A stretch of DNA of 64,000 nucleotides from Archangium sp. (GTDB taxonomy: Bacteria; Myxococcota; Myxococcia; Myxococcales; Myxococcaceae). Below the pieces are notes generated by a model that was not told the origin of the DNA, searched no databases, and was given only the letters and a program-made list of their open reading frames with translations. The stretch spans positions 40,690-104,689 of the forward strand of contig JAUYRZ010000098.1 of NCBI GenBank assembly GCA_030695565.1, read 5' to 3'. The translations under genes and the position numbers were made by a program. Shown here in pieces: positions 1 to 9,482 of this stretch (positions are counted from its first letter, which is position 1; each line of letters opens with the position of its first letter).

Positions 1-1
1 C

Positions 2-511
2 CTCAAGGACGTCGACGGCAAAGACGTCTCGCTCGCCTCGTTCAAGGGCAAGACCGTGGTGCTCGAGTGGTTCAACCCCGAGTGCCCCTACGTGAAGGCC
101 GCGCACACCAAAGGCTCGCTGACCGACTCGGCGAAGCGTCAGCAAAAGAAGGGCATCGTGTGGCTGTCGATCAACTCGGGCGCTGCGGGCAAGCAGGGCG
201 CAGGCGTGGAGAAGAGCAAGGCCGGCGCGAAGGGCTTCAACATGGAGAACCCCGTGCTCGTCGATGAAGCCGGCACGGTGGGCAAGGCCTACGGCGCCAC
301 CAACACGCCGCACCTCTTCGTGATCGACCCGAAGGGCAACGTCGCCTACCGCGGCGCGATCGACAACTCGCCTGACGGTGAAGGCCTCTCGCCTCAGGGC
401 GGCAAGCTCATCAACTACGTCGACGCCGCGCTCGATGACGTCGCGGCCAACCGCGCTGTGAAAACCCCTGACACCAAGGCCTACGGATGCTCCGTCAAAT
501 ACGCCAACTGA
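2..511 (+). CDS. Redoxin (AhpC/TSA, thioredoxin-fold) domain protein, 5' partial
   Basis: The reading frame is already open at base 2, so the true start lies outside the window. The visible 169 residues are a thioredoxin-fold redoxin: a beta-strand (KTVVLEWF), then the active-site stretch NPECPYVK with a single cysteine, then IDPKGNVAYRGAIDNSP, a typical late redoxin strand. Only one cysteine sits at the active site, which fits a peroxiredoxin-like or cytochrome c biogenesis-type redoxin better than a CXXC thioredoxin. The stop codon lies inside the next gene, a lipoprotein, so the two are probably translationally coupled and act together outside the cytoplasm. Family is confident; substrate is unknown. 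Confidence 0.85.
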   Translation, partial: LKDVDGKDVSLASFKGKTVVLEWFNPECPYVKAAHTKGSLTDSAKRQQKKGIVWLSINSGAAGKQGAGVEKSKAGAKGFNMENPVLVDEAGTVGKAYGATNTPHLFVIDPKGNVAYRGAIDNSPDGEGLSPQGGKLINYVDAALDDVAANRAVKTPDTKAYGCSVKYAN

Positions 512-954
512 GTCTGGTCGCGCTGGCGCTGGCCGCGTGCACGAAGGATCCCGCACCGGCGCCGAAGGCCGAGAAGAAGGCCGACGACGCTCCCGCGTAC
601 GAGCTGAACCTCGCGGCGAGTGGACCGTGGGCCGCGGGCCAGGCGTCGAACGCGGCGGTCACCGTCACCGCCAAACCCGGCTTCCACGTGAACCCCGAGT
701 ACCCCGTCACCTTCAAGCCCGAAGGCTCCGAGGCGGTGAAGTTCGAAGGTGAACGCGTGGCGCTCACCCCGGGCACCAGAACGCCCTGCGCCGACAAAGC
801 CGAAGACGCCTGCAAGGTGGAGTTCCCGCTCCCCGTGACGCCCGAGAAGCCAGGCCCCGCGAAGGTCGCCGGCATCGTCGCCTTCAGCGTGTGCAGCGCC
901 GACAAGTGCCTCATCGAGAAGGTGCCGGTCACCCTGGCCATCTCGGTGCAGTGA
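487..954 (+). CDS. Lipoprotein with DsbD-alpha-like domain (hypothetical)
   Basis: This 155-residue protein starts with a short hydrophobic signal ending in the lipobox LAAC, so the mature protein should be lipid-anchored at Cys18. A charged Ala/Pro/Lys linker follows, then about 115 residues of beta-rich sequence with two cysteine pairs (CADKAEDAC and CSADKC). The shape resembles the N-terminal periplasmic domain of DsbD-like thiol interchange proteins, but I cannot confirm this. It overlaps the upstream redoxin gene by 25 bases, which argues for joint expression and a shared thiol-redox role. Start chosen at ATG 487 because it gives the intact lipobox. Confidence 0.75.
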   Translation: MLRQIRQLSLVALALAACTKDPAPAPKAEKKADDAPAYELNLAASGPWAAGQASNAAVTVTAKPGFHVNPEYPVTFKPEGSEAVKFEGERVALTPGTRTPCADKAEDACKVEFPLPVTPEKPGPAKVAGIVAFSVCSADKCLIEKVPVTLAISVQ

Positions 955-1112
955 GCGCAGGAACCTGGCGGCAGGCCACGCGGAATGTGCGCGAAGACGT
1001 GCTCCCGATGGGGGCCCGGACTCTGGTGACGCCCCGCCCGTGAAGCCAGTGCGGCCACTTGTGGGTTGCGCGCGAACGGGAGCAGCGTGAAGCCAACACC
1101 CAGGGGGTTTGC

Positions 1113-1553
1113 ATGAAGCTCATTCGAGAAGTGTTCGAGGCGAAGTCTCTCAAGGAGTTGATCACCGTCAGCCCAGACGCACCCGTGGTGGAAGCGGCGC
1201 GGTTGATGGCGTTGTGGAGCGTCGGTGCGCTGCTGGTGCTCCAGAATGATCAGCTCGTCGGGCTGGTCTCTGAACGCGACTACGTGCGCGCGGTCGCCGT
1301 GGGCGAGCCGATGGAGGGGCGCCGCGTGGAAGACATCATGGTGCGCGAGGTGCGCCTGGTGCCCGCCGACCTCACCACCGACGAGTGCATGATGTTGATG
1401 ACGCACCTGCGGCTGCGCCACGTACCGGTCACCGATGGCCGCGACGTGCTCGGCATCATCTCGCTGGGCGACCTGGTGAAGGACGTGGTGAGCGAGCAGG
1501 CGTTCGTGATCGAACAGCTCGAGCTCTACATCCGGCGCGCCGCCAACGCCTGA
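1113..1553 (+). CDS. CBS-domain pair protein
   Basis: A 146-residue protein made almost entirely of two CBS motifs (about residues 12-65 and 80-135). The first holds VVEAARLMALWSVGALLV and GLVSERDYVRAV; the second holds DIMVREVRLVPADLT, RHVPVTDG and GIISLGDLV. CBS pairs bind adenine nucleotides and regulate other proteins; stand-alone copies are common in proteobacteria. ATG 1113 is preferred over the upstream in-frame start at 1059 because the upstream extension is low-complexity and the domain starts right after 1113. No operon partner is evident. Confidence 0.88.
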   Translation: MKLIREVFEAKSLKELITVSPDAPVVEAARLMALWSVGALLVLQNDQLVGLVSERDYVRAVAVGEPMEGRRVEDIMVREVRLVPADLTTDECMMLMTHLRLRHVPVTDGRDVLGIISLGDLVKDVVSEQAFVIEQLELYIRRAANA

Positions 1554-1560
1554 CAGGAGT

Positions 1561-1597
1561 TCCCTCTCCCTCTGGGAAAGGGTTCAGGGTGAGGGCG
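1561..1597. repeat. REP-like G/C palindromic repeat
   Basis: Copy of the dispersed family: CCCTCTCCCTCTGGG followed by AAAGGGTTCAGGGTGAGGG. Lies between the CBS gene and the next gene. Confidence 0.6.
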
Positions 1598-1633
1598 GTT
1601 GCACATCGCCGAAAACTCGACTCGTCTCGGCAC

Positions 1634-2437
1634 ATGCCGAAGCGAGAACCGCCGCTCAGCCCCGCGAAGCGCCTGGCCAAACACCTCCCAAAACTCTCGC
1701 CACTTCTCCGCGAGGGTTTCCGCTCGATGTGGTCGGACAAACAATGCGACGCCTGGGCCCGCCGCACCAAAGCGATCGACGTGCTGCACCAGGCGCACCA
1801 GTGGCTCCTCGTGGCCAACGGCGCGCTCGCGCGCGAGCAGAACGAAGACGTGCCGTACTCGAAGCAACGCCTCGCCTGGCTGGCGGAGCTGACGGTGAAC
1901 CTGGAAGACGAGCTCGCCGGCAGCCCGAAGGCCGCCCTCGTCGCCGCGCGGCAGAAGCGAGACGAAGCGCTCGGAGAATCGAACCAGCTCCGGGCGCGCC
2001 TGCGCAGCCGGATGGTGTTGCTCGTCGGTGGTGATGAAGAGCGCGGCGCGGCGCTGGCCATCGCGAACAAGGGCAGCCGCACGCCCGCTGAAGTGACGGG
2101 CGCGTTGACTCATCTGGCCGAGCTGCTCACCCGCTGGAGGCGGGATGCACGGCTGCGCGTGCTGGCAGACGAGCTCGGACTCGACGAAGCCTTCCTGGGG
2201 CGGGTGGAAGCCTCGGCGAGGTTGCTGCGTGAGGCAGAGATGCAGGCGCTGAGCATGCCTTCGGAGCGCGGCGATGCGCCCGGGGTGAACCGGGTGGAGG
2301 GCCGGGTGCTGCGCGAGTTGCGTGCACTGCAACTGGCGTTCAGCGCGGCGAAAGAAGAGGGCCTGAATGTGCCGTCACTCAAGGTGCGGCCGGCCATGAA
2401 GTCGATGTTGTCCTCGAGAAACGAATCAAGAGACTGA
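1634..2437 (+). CDS. Hypothetical protein, helical
   Basis: A 267-residue, Arg/Glu/Ala-rich protein with no motif I recognise. It looks mostly alpha-helical, with charged helices in the middle (about residues 85-135) and near the C-terminus. There is no signal peptide and no membrane segment, so it is probably cytoplasmic. ATG 1634 is the first start after a REP-like repeat; an in-frame extension upstream runs through the CBS gene in another frame and is not credible. Steady codon use and length make it a believable gene, but no function can be assigned. Confidence 0.6.
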   Translation: MPKREPPLSPAKRLAKHLPKLSPLLREGFRSMWSDKQCDAWARRTKAIDVLHQAHQWLLVANGALAREQNEDVPYSKQRLAWLAELTVNLEDELAGSPKAALVAARQKRDEALGESNQLRARLRSRMVLLVGGDEERGAALAIANKGSRTPAEVTGALTHLAELLTRWRRDARLRVLADELGLDEAFLGRVEASARLLREAEMQALSMPSERGDAPGVNRVEGRVLRELRALQLAFSAAKEEGLNVPSLKVRPAMKSMLSSRNESRD

Positions 2438-2470
2438 GCCCCCTCGCCCCATCGGGGAGCGGGTTGGGGC
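2438..2470. repeat. REP-like G/C palindromic repeat
   Basis: CCCCCTCGCCCCATCGGGGAG followed by GGGTTGGGG; copy of the dispersed family, placed just after a stop codon. Confidence 0.6.
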
Positions 2471-2475
2471 TGGCC

Positions 2476-2644
2476 AACGCGCAGCCACCGCGCCTGCGAC
2501 GCGCATCACGCCGGGGGCAACGAGCACCAGGTGCGGCGCAACGCGCAACTCCTCCGGAACGACGCGCACACTCGCCGGCCCGACGCGCAGCCTCCTCGCC
2601 ACGACGCGCACCCAGCTCGGCACGACGCGCAGTGGCCAAGGAGC
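2476..2644. repeat. 21-bp tandem repeat array, 8 degenerate units
   Basis: The core (G/A)ACGCGCA recurs at 2476, 2498, 2519, 2540, 2561, 2582, 2603 and 2624. Spacing is exactly 21 bases except for the first step of 22. The 12 bases between cores are variable. The array fills the space between a hypothetical gene and the zinc-finger gene at 2667. On the minus strand it reads as a heptad rich in Leu-Arg-Val, but no credible gene there supports a protein origin. It could be a binding-site array or a decayed minisatellite. Confidence 0.75.
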
Positions 2645-2666
2645 GCCGGCAAGATACTCTCGGCGC

Positions 2667-3314
2667 ATGGCGACGGAGGCGTGGGCCATCAACGGGCATC
2701 GCATCGAGCGGCACACCGAGTTCCTCGGGCCAGGCCGACTGGTCGTCCTCGACGCGGCAGGAGTGCAGCAGACCACCCTGCCCCTCACCCGCGGCAACGA
2801 GTGGGAGCTGCCCATCGGCGCCCGCACCTGGCAGGTCTTTCGGCTTCGCCTGAAAGACGCCCTCGGTCGCTCGGTCGAGCGGTTCAACATCCTCTCCGAG
2901 AGGGGCGCGCTGGTGCCCCCGGGCGCGGCCACGCTTGCGCAGCCCATCGACGCCGCCCCAGACAGTCGCTGTGCGACTCACGCCGAGGTGGCCGCGGTGC
3001 GAGTGTGCGTACGCTGCGGCAGCTTCATGTGTGAGCCGTGCCTCGCGGCGGATGCGGTTCATTGCGCCCCGTGCTTCGCGCCGGTCGTCGAGAGGCACGG
3101 CCGGGAACAGTCAGCGGCGTTCTGGGCGGCTCCCGCATTGGTCTTCGTGTATTTCGGATTGATCGGAGTGGTTTTCGGCTCGCTCGCGGCAGGCGCGTCG
3201 ATGGCCTACGCGCGGCGGGTTCCGAAAGAGAAATTCTCCGCGTGGGTTCCTGCCGGCTTCTACGGGGCGGCGATCCTGGCGGGGCTCGGCACGCTCCACC
3301 TCCTGCGCAGGTGA
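2667..3314 (+). CDS. B-box-type zinc finger membrane protein
   Basis: A 215-residue protein in three parts. Residues 1-90 are a beta-rich N-terminal region. Around residues 97-135 lies a Cys/His cluster (CATH, then CVRCGSF, CEPC and HCAPC) that matches B-box-like zinc-binding modules found in many myxobacterial membrane proteins. The C-terminus has two hydrophobic segments (about 147-172 and 190-212) ending in Arg-Arg. It is likely an inner-membrane protein with the zinc module in the cytoplasm. Partner and function are unknown. The start is just after the 21-bp repeat array. Confidence 0.75.
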   Translation: MATEAWAINGHRIERHTEFLGPGRLVVLDAAGVQQTTLPLTRGNEWELPIGARTWQVFRLRLKDALGRSVERFNILSERGALVPPGAATLAQPIDAAPDSRCATHAEVAAVRVCVRCGSFMCEPCLAADAVHCAPCFAPVVERHGREQSAAFWAAPALVFVYFGLIGVVFGSLAAGASMAYARRVPKEKFSAWVPAGFYGAAILAGLGTLHLLRR

Positions 3315-3361
3315 CTGCCGACCCTCTCGCGCGGGCAGGGGGACGGAGTACCCTCCGCACG

Positions 3362-5056
3362 ATGTCGTGGTTGTTGCCAGCTGACGCTCGCGCCGGACTC
3401 GGCTGCATGCGGCTGTCCACCAGCCCGGATCGTGACGAAGCCCGCGCGCGCGCCACCGTGCACGCTGCGCTCGACGCGGGCTTCACGCTCTTCGACACCG
3501 CACACGCCTACGGCCGCGACGAGACCGAGTACGGCCACAACGAGAAGTGGATGGCCAGGTTCCTCGCTGAACACGCGAAGGGTGCGGGCGCGCGCGTCAT
3601 CACCAAGGGCGGCATGCGGCGCGCGGGGCCGAAGTGGATCCCCGACGGCAAGGCCACCACCCTCCGCGCGCAGTGTGAGGCGAGCCTGGTCGCGCTCGGT
3701 GGGAGAGCGATCGACCTGTACCTGCTCCATGCGCCGGATCCGCGCGTGCCGCTGGCGACTTCGGTGCGTGCTTTGGAGGCGCTTCGCGCTGAAGGACTGG
3801 TGAAGGCCGTCGGCATCTGCAACGTCAACCGCGCGCAGCTCGAGGAAGCGATGGAGCACGCTGAGATCTCCGCGGTGCAGCTGGGCGTCAGCCTGGTGGA
3901 TGACTCGGCGTTGGCGGGCGGCGTGGTGGCGCGCGCGGTCGAACGCGGCGTGACGGTGATCTGCCACTCGCCGCTGGGTGGGCCTCGCAAGTTCGCTGAG
4001 CTCAGCCGGCAACGCTGGCTCGCGGAGCGCGCCCAGGTCGATGGGTGCACGCTGCATGAGTGGGCGCTCGCGGCGCTGATGGCGATCGATCCCAACGTCG
4101 TGGTGATTCCCGGCGCGCGCCGGCCTGAGACGGTGGCGTCGTGCCGGCGTGCCGTCGATGTGAAGCTGCCAGATGAAGCGGCGATGGTGCTGCGCCGCTT
4201 CGTGCGGCCCCTCACCCCACCCCCCCAGACCCCGCTTCCGCAGGGAGAGGGAGCTCCAGAGATCGTGCTGCTGATGGGGCTCCAGGGTTCGGGAAAGACC
4301 TCTCGCGTCAGTGAGTCAGTGGCTCGTGGGTACTCGCGCCTCAATCGCGATGAAGCCGGCGGCACCCTCGCCCAGCTGCACGACAAGCTGGGGCTGCTGC
4401 TCCGCTCGGGCGTGCAGCGCGCCGTGCTCGACAACACCTACGTCACCCGTCAACAACGCCGCGGTGCGATCGAGGTGGCGACTCGCTCAGGCATTCCGGT
4501 GCGCGGCGTGTGGCACGAGATCGACGTTGCCCAGGCGCAGATCAACGTGGTGCTGCGCATGCTCGAGGTGCATGGCCGCCTGCTCGGCCCCGCGGAGTTG
4601 AAGGGCCGCACGCCTGACACGATTGGTCCGATGGTGATTCCTCGCACCGTGAAGACGCTCGAGGTCCCGGCGGATGACGAGGGGTTCAGCTCGTTGACCC
4701 GCGTGCCCTTCGTTCGCCGGCCCTGGCCTGATGGGGTGCCGGCGCTGTTTCTGGGCCTCGATCAGCTGAAGAACGGAGCGTGGCTCCCTGAAGCAGCCGC
4801 GGCGATGGCGCAGCGTCCTGCGGCGGTTCGAGTGTTGCTCGGGTGGAGCGAAGGGGGCGTGAGCGCACCTGATGGCTTCGTGAATGCTGTCTGCCCTCAT
4901 GGCGGCGGACCTCCCAGTTGTTGGTGCCGGCCTCCCCTGCCGGGGCTCGTGCTGGCTCACGCTCGTTCGTTCGGGATTTGTCTCTCGAAGAGCCGGGTGG
5001 TGAGCGGTTCTCCTTCTTTGTTGAGCCTGTCTGCCTCTCTCGGAATGCAGGGGTAG
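3362..5056 (+). CDS. Aldo/keto reductase fused to polynucleotide-kinase-like P-loop domain
   Basis: A 564-residue two-domain protein. Residues 1-280 are an aldo/keto reductase with the expected catalytic set: DTAHAYG (Asp, Tyr), ITKGG (Lys), LYLLHAPD (His), and a late NADPH-site segment VVIPGARRPETVAS. Residues about 283-298 are encoded by a REP-like repeat (LTPPPQTPLPQGEGAP). From about 300 a second domain begins with the Walker A motif GLQGSGKT (306-313). It resembles the kinase part of T4-type polynucleotide kinases, followed by a Cys/His stretch (CPHGGGPPSCWCRPPLPG) and a HAD-like tail. The two enzymes are normally separate, and the repeat may have joined them. Start ATG 3362 precedes the reductase domain directly; a longer in-frame extension is rejected. 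Confidence 0.8.
   Translation: MSWLLPADARAGLGCMRLSTSPDRDEARARATVHAALDAGFTLFDTAHAYGRDETEYGHNEKWMARFLAEHAKGAGARVITKGGMRRAGPKWIPDGKATTLRAQCEASLVALGGRAIDLYLLHAPDPRVPLATSVRALEALRAEGLVKAVGICNVNRAQLEEAMEHAEISAVQLGVSLVDDSALAGGVVARAVERGVTVICHSPLGGPRKFAELSRQRWLAERAQVDGCTLHEWALAALMAIDPNVVVIPGARRPETVASCRRAVDVKLPDEAAMVLRRFVRPLTPPPQTPLPQGEGAPEIVLLMGLQGSGKTSRVSESVARGYSRLNRDEAGGTLAQLHDKLGLLLRSGVQRAVLDNTYVTRQQRRGAIEVATRSGIPVRGVWHEIDVAQAQINVVLRMLEVHGRLLGPAELKGRTPDTIGPMVIPRTVKTLEVPADDEGFSSLTRVPFVRRPWPDGVPALFLGLDQLKNGAWLPEAAAAMAQRPAAVRVLLGWSEGGVSAPDGFVNAVCPHGGGPPSCWCRPPLPGLVLAHARSFGICLSKSRVVSGSPSLLSLSASLGMQG
4208..4255. repeat. REP-like repeat inside a coding sequence
   Basis: CCCCTCACCCC, then CCCGCTTCCGCAGGGAGAGGG: the same element as in intergenic spaces here, but in frame inside the fusion gene, encoding its inter-domain linker. 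Confidence 0.75.
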
Positions 5057-5060
5057 CGCG

Positions 5061-5108
5061 GCCCCTCACCCCGGCCCTCTCCCCGCCCCTGGCAGGGAGA
5101 GGGAGATC
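5061..5108. repeat. REP-like G/C palindromic repeat
   Basis: A near-complete copy: CCCCTCACCCCGGCCCTCTC, then CCCCGCCCCTGGCAGGGAG and AGGGAG. Lies between the fusion gene and the Fe-S oxidoreductase. Confidence 0.7.
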
Positions 5109-5144
5109 TCGATTCGAGCGCGTTTCCTGCTAGTTGAGGAGGGG

Positions 5145-7327
<2,183 letters not shown>

Positions 7328-7328
<1 letters not shown>

Positions 7329-7783
7329 TGCTGCAACGCGGCGACATCGCTCCTGACTTCGACGCGGTCGACTGCCGCGGCGAACGGGTCACCATCGGCG
7401 AGTACCGAGGGAAGCGGAAGGTGGTGCTGTTCTTCTTCCCCCGCGCGTTCACGCCGGCCTGCACGCTGGAGGTGCGCAACTTTCGCGACAACCACGATCG
7501 CATCTCCACCGCCGGCGCCGAGCTGATCGGCGTGTCGGTCGATCGCGCCGAACGGAACTGCAAGTTCGCCGAGGCCGAAGGGCTGCAGTTCAGGTTGGTC
7601 GGTGACGAGAGCAAGATGATCAGTGAGCTCTACGGCGTGGTGTGGCCGGTGCTGCGCATCGATCGGCGCGCGACCTTCGTCATCGACGAGCAGGGTGTGA
7701 TCATCGAAGTGATTCACCACGAGGTGCAGGTGTACCGGCACCTCGAAGACGTGCTCGAGCGCCTCGGCGCTTCGAAGACCTGA
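7328..7783 (+). CDS. Peroxiredoxin, PrxQ/BCP type
   Basis: A 151-residue peroxiredoxin. The peroxidatic cysteine is Cys45 in FTPACTLE, the PrxQ/BCP motif with Ala in place of the usual Gly. GVSVDRAERNCKFAEAEGLQF follows in the usual position, and the core ends at RRATFVIDEQGVI. A cysteine in RNCKF could be the resolving residue, though not at the classical +5 position. The start ATG overlaps the stop of the Fe-S oxidoreductase by one base (TGATG), so the two are translationally coupled. It should reduce hydrogen peroxide or organic peroxides in the cytoplasm. Confidence 0.88.
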
Positions 7784-7846
7784 AACGTCGGTCGCTGACT
7801 GAGGTGCTACATTGGGCGCGCTGGTTGAGGGCGAGGAGAGGATCCC

Positions 7847-8986
7847 ATGAATCGATGGTTGTGTTGTGTGCTGCTCGGAGCCTGTGCCCCCCCTTCTCCT
7901 GAGCCGCTCCTCGAGATCACCCTCGCGCCCTCTCAGCTCGACGCCCTGGGCCGCACCGGCAAGGTCCGCATCGTCGCGACCAACGGCGACGGAACGATCG
8001 GCATGGGCTCGGTCAAACTCGAAGCCGACCCCGGCGAGTTGGACGAGACCCAGTTCGAGCTCGATCGGTTCGGCACCGCGACGACGACGCTCGCCTGCCT
8101 CGCCACCGATCCGCGTTGCACCGAGGCCGCGCGAATCGACCTTCGAGCGACGTGGGTCCAGCCTGAAGGCAGCATCACGCGCACCACGAAGGCAGTCACC
8201 ATTGGGCAGATCGGCGTCGGGGCGCAGGGCTCGACGTGGAGCCGCGCGAACTGCCCCCCCGAGGCGAAGCTCGTCTACGTCTTCACCGACACCCAGACGC
8301 TGTTCAGCTTCTACCCGCCGACGAAGGCACTCGTGGGGCTGGGTCGCCTGCAATGCCCGGCAGTCAGCGGGGCGCGACCCAACTCGATGGCCGTGGGCCA
8401 GGACGCGGTGGCGTGGGTCGGCTTCAGCGATGGTTCGATGTTCAGGGTCAACCTGCGCACGTTGAGCTGCACTGCGACGGGCTTCACCCCGCCAGCGGGG
8501 TGGTCGAGCTACGGAATGGGCTTCGTGCCCGACTCGGAGACCTCGCCCACGGAGGCGCTCTTCATCGCCAGCGAAAAGGGCCTGGCGCGGGTCGACATCC
8601 TCACCATGAAGCCCACGGTGGTCGGTTCGTTCAGTGGCGCGTTCGCGGGGCGAGGTGCCGAGCTGACGGGAACGCCCGGCGGCGATCTGTTCGGGTTCTT
8701 CCTGCCGCCTGCGACAGGCGCCGGCATGCAGCTCGCTCACCTCACCAAGGGCAATGCCGAGACCGTGCTGACGAAGGACTTTCCGACCATCACGCTCTCG
8801 GCGATGTCCTTCGCCTACGCCTTCTCGAGCTGGGGCTCGGACTTCTACCTCTACACCTCGTCAGATGGCGCAGCCACGAAGGTGACGAAGTACAGCCCCG
8901 CGACCGACGGGGTGGAGACGTACCTCACTGCGCCCGCCGGCGTGCGGATCCTGGGCGCGGGCGTCTCGCGGTGCGGCGGCGACTGA
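7847..8986 (+). CDS. Secreted lipoprotein, beta-propeller-like (hypothetical)
   Basis: A 379-residue protein with a very short signal (MNRWLCCVLLGAC) giving a lipobox at LGAC. An N-terminal beta-sandwich-like region (TLAPSQLDALGRTGKVRIVA) is followed by blade-like repeats with SSYGMGFVPDSE and FSSWGSDFYLYTSSDG, typical of myxobacterial surface lipoproteins of unknown function. The start is backed by a strong Shine-Dalgarno sequence (GCGAGGAGAGG) 6-8 bases upstream of ATG 7847. It lies after the peroxiredoxin gene with a 63-base gap and probably has its own promoter. Confidence 0.8.
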   Translation: MNRWLCCVLLGACAPPSPEPLLEITLAPSQLDALGRTGKVRIVATNGDGTIGMGSVKLEADPGELDETQFELDRFGTATTTLACLATDPRCTEAARIDLRATWVQPEGSITRTTKAVTIGQIGVGAQGSTWSRANCPPEAKLVYVFTDTQTLFSFYPPTKALVGLGRLQCPAVSGARPNSMAVGQDAVAWVGFSDGSMFRVNLRTLSCTATGFTPPAGWSSYGMGFVPDSETSPTEALFIASEKGLARVDILTMKPTVVGSFSGAFAGRGAELTGTPGGDLFGFFLPPATGAGMQLAHLTKGNAETVLTKDFPTITLSAMSFAYAFSSWGSDFYLYTSSDGAATKVTKYSPATDGVETYLTAPAGVRILGAGVSRCGGD

Positions 8987-9035
8987 GCGTTCGCCTGTCG
9001 CCGGGTCGTCGTGGTGAGCCTTCGCTCTCCAGGGG

Positions 9036-9438
9036 ATGATCGCGCCAGCGGGGCCTGAGGGCGAGACCTACGCCATGGCCGGAGGCACTGTTTCGCATGC
9101 CCAGTTGGGTGCGAAGATCATCTCGCTGTGCAGCGTGGTTTGCCCGCGGGTGTCGAGACCGCCGACCTCGCGACCGTCCCCGACGCGTCGTCGAGGTGAC
9201 GAACTCATCCACCGAGAACTACGACCGAACTGAGAAACTTCGCAGTTACCAGCAGCTCGCGTCGTTGAGCGCCGTTCTCATCGTCTCGCATCGCGCGCGT
9301 CGCGTGACTCTCTTCCAGCGGAGCGAAGCCGGATGTGAAGAGGTCGACTTCCGCGGCGGCGAGACGGTCGGGGTCGCCACGCCGAACGTGAAGTTCAGCG
9401 TCGACGAGCTCTACGAAGGCGTCGCGCTCGAGGCGTGA
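9036..9438 (+). pseudogene. Uma2-family endonuclease remnant (frameshifted, internally deleted)
   Basis: Two fragments of a Uma2-family (DUF820, PD-(D/E)XK nuclease-like) protein lie in different frames. The N-terminal piece starts near 9036 and reads GETYAMAGGTVSHAQL, the usual Uma2 start. From about 9160 a different frame reads EVTNSSTENYDRTEKLRSYQ and then KFSVDELYEGV, the usual Uma2 end. The total is about 134 codons against the family's usual 180-200, so the central strands with catalytic Asp/Glu residues are missing. A dead gene. Such genes are highly mobile in copy number in myxobacteria and cyanobacteria. Confidence 0.75.
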
Positions 9439-9453
9439 AGGTCTTTCTCCGGC

Positions 9454-9480
9454 GGCCCTCTCCCGAAGGGAGAGGGAAAG
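9454..9480. repeat. REP-like G/C palindromic repeat (short form)
   Basis: GGCCCTCTCCCGAAGGGAGA followed by GGG: a near-perfect palindrome between the Uma2 remnant and the convergent coiled-coil gene, where it could also act as a bidirectional terminator. Confidence 0.65.
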
Positions 9481-9482
9481 AA

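Noticed and set aside
2476..2644. The 21-bp array considered as a CRISPR array
   Set aside because: The conserved core is only 8 bases, the period is 21 rather than 60-75, spacers are not unique 30-mers and no cas gene is present.
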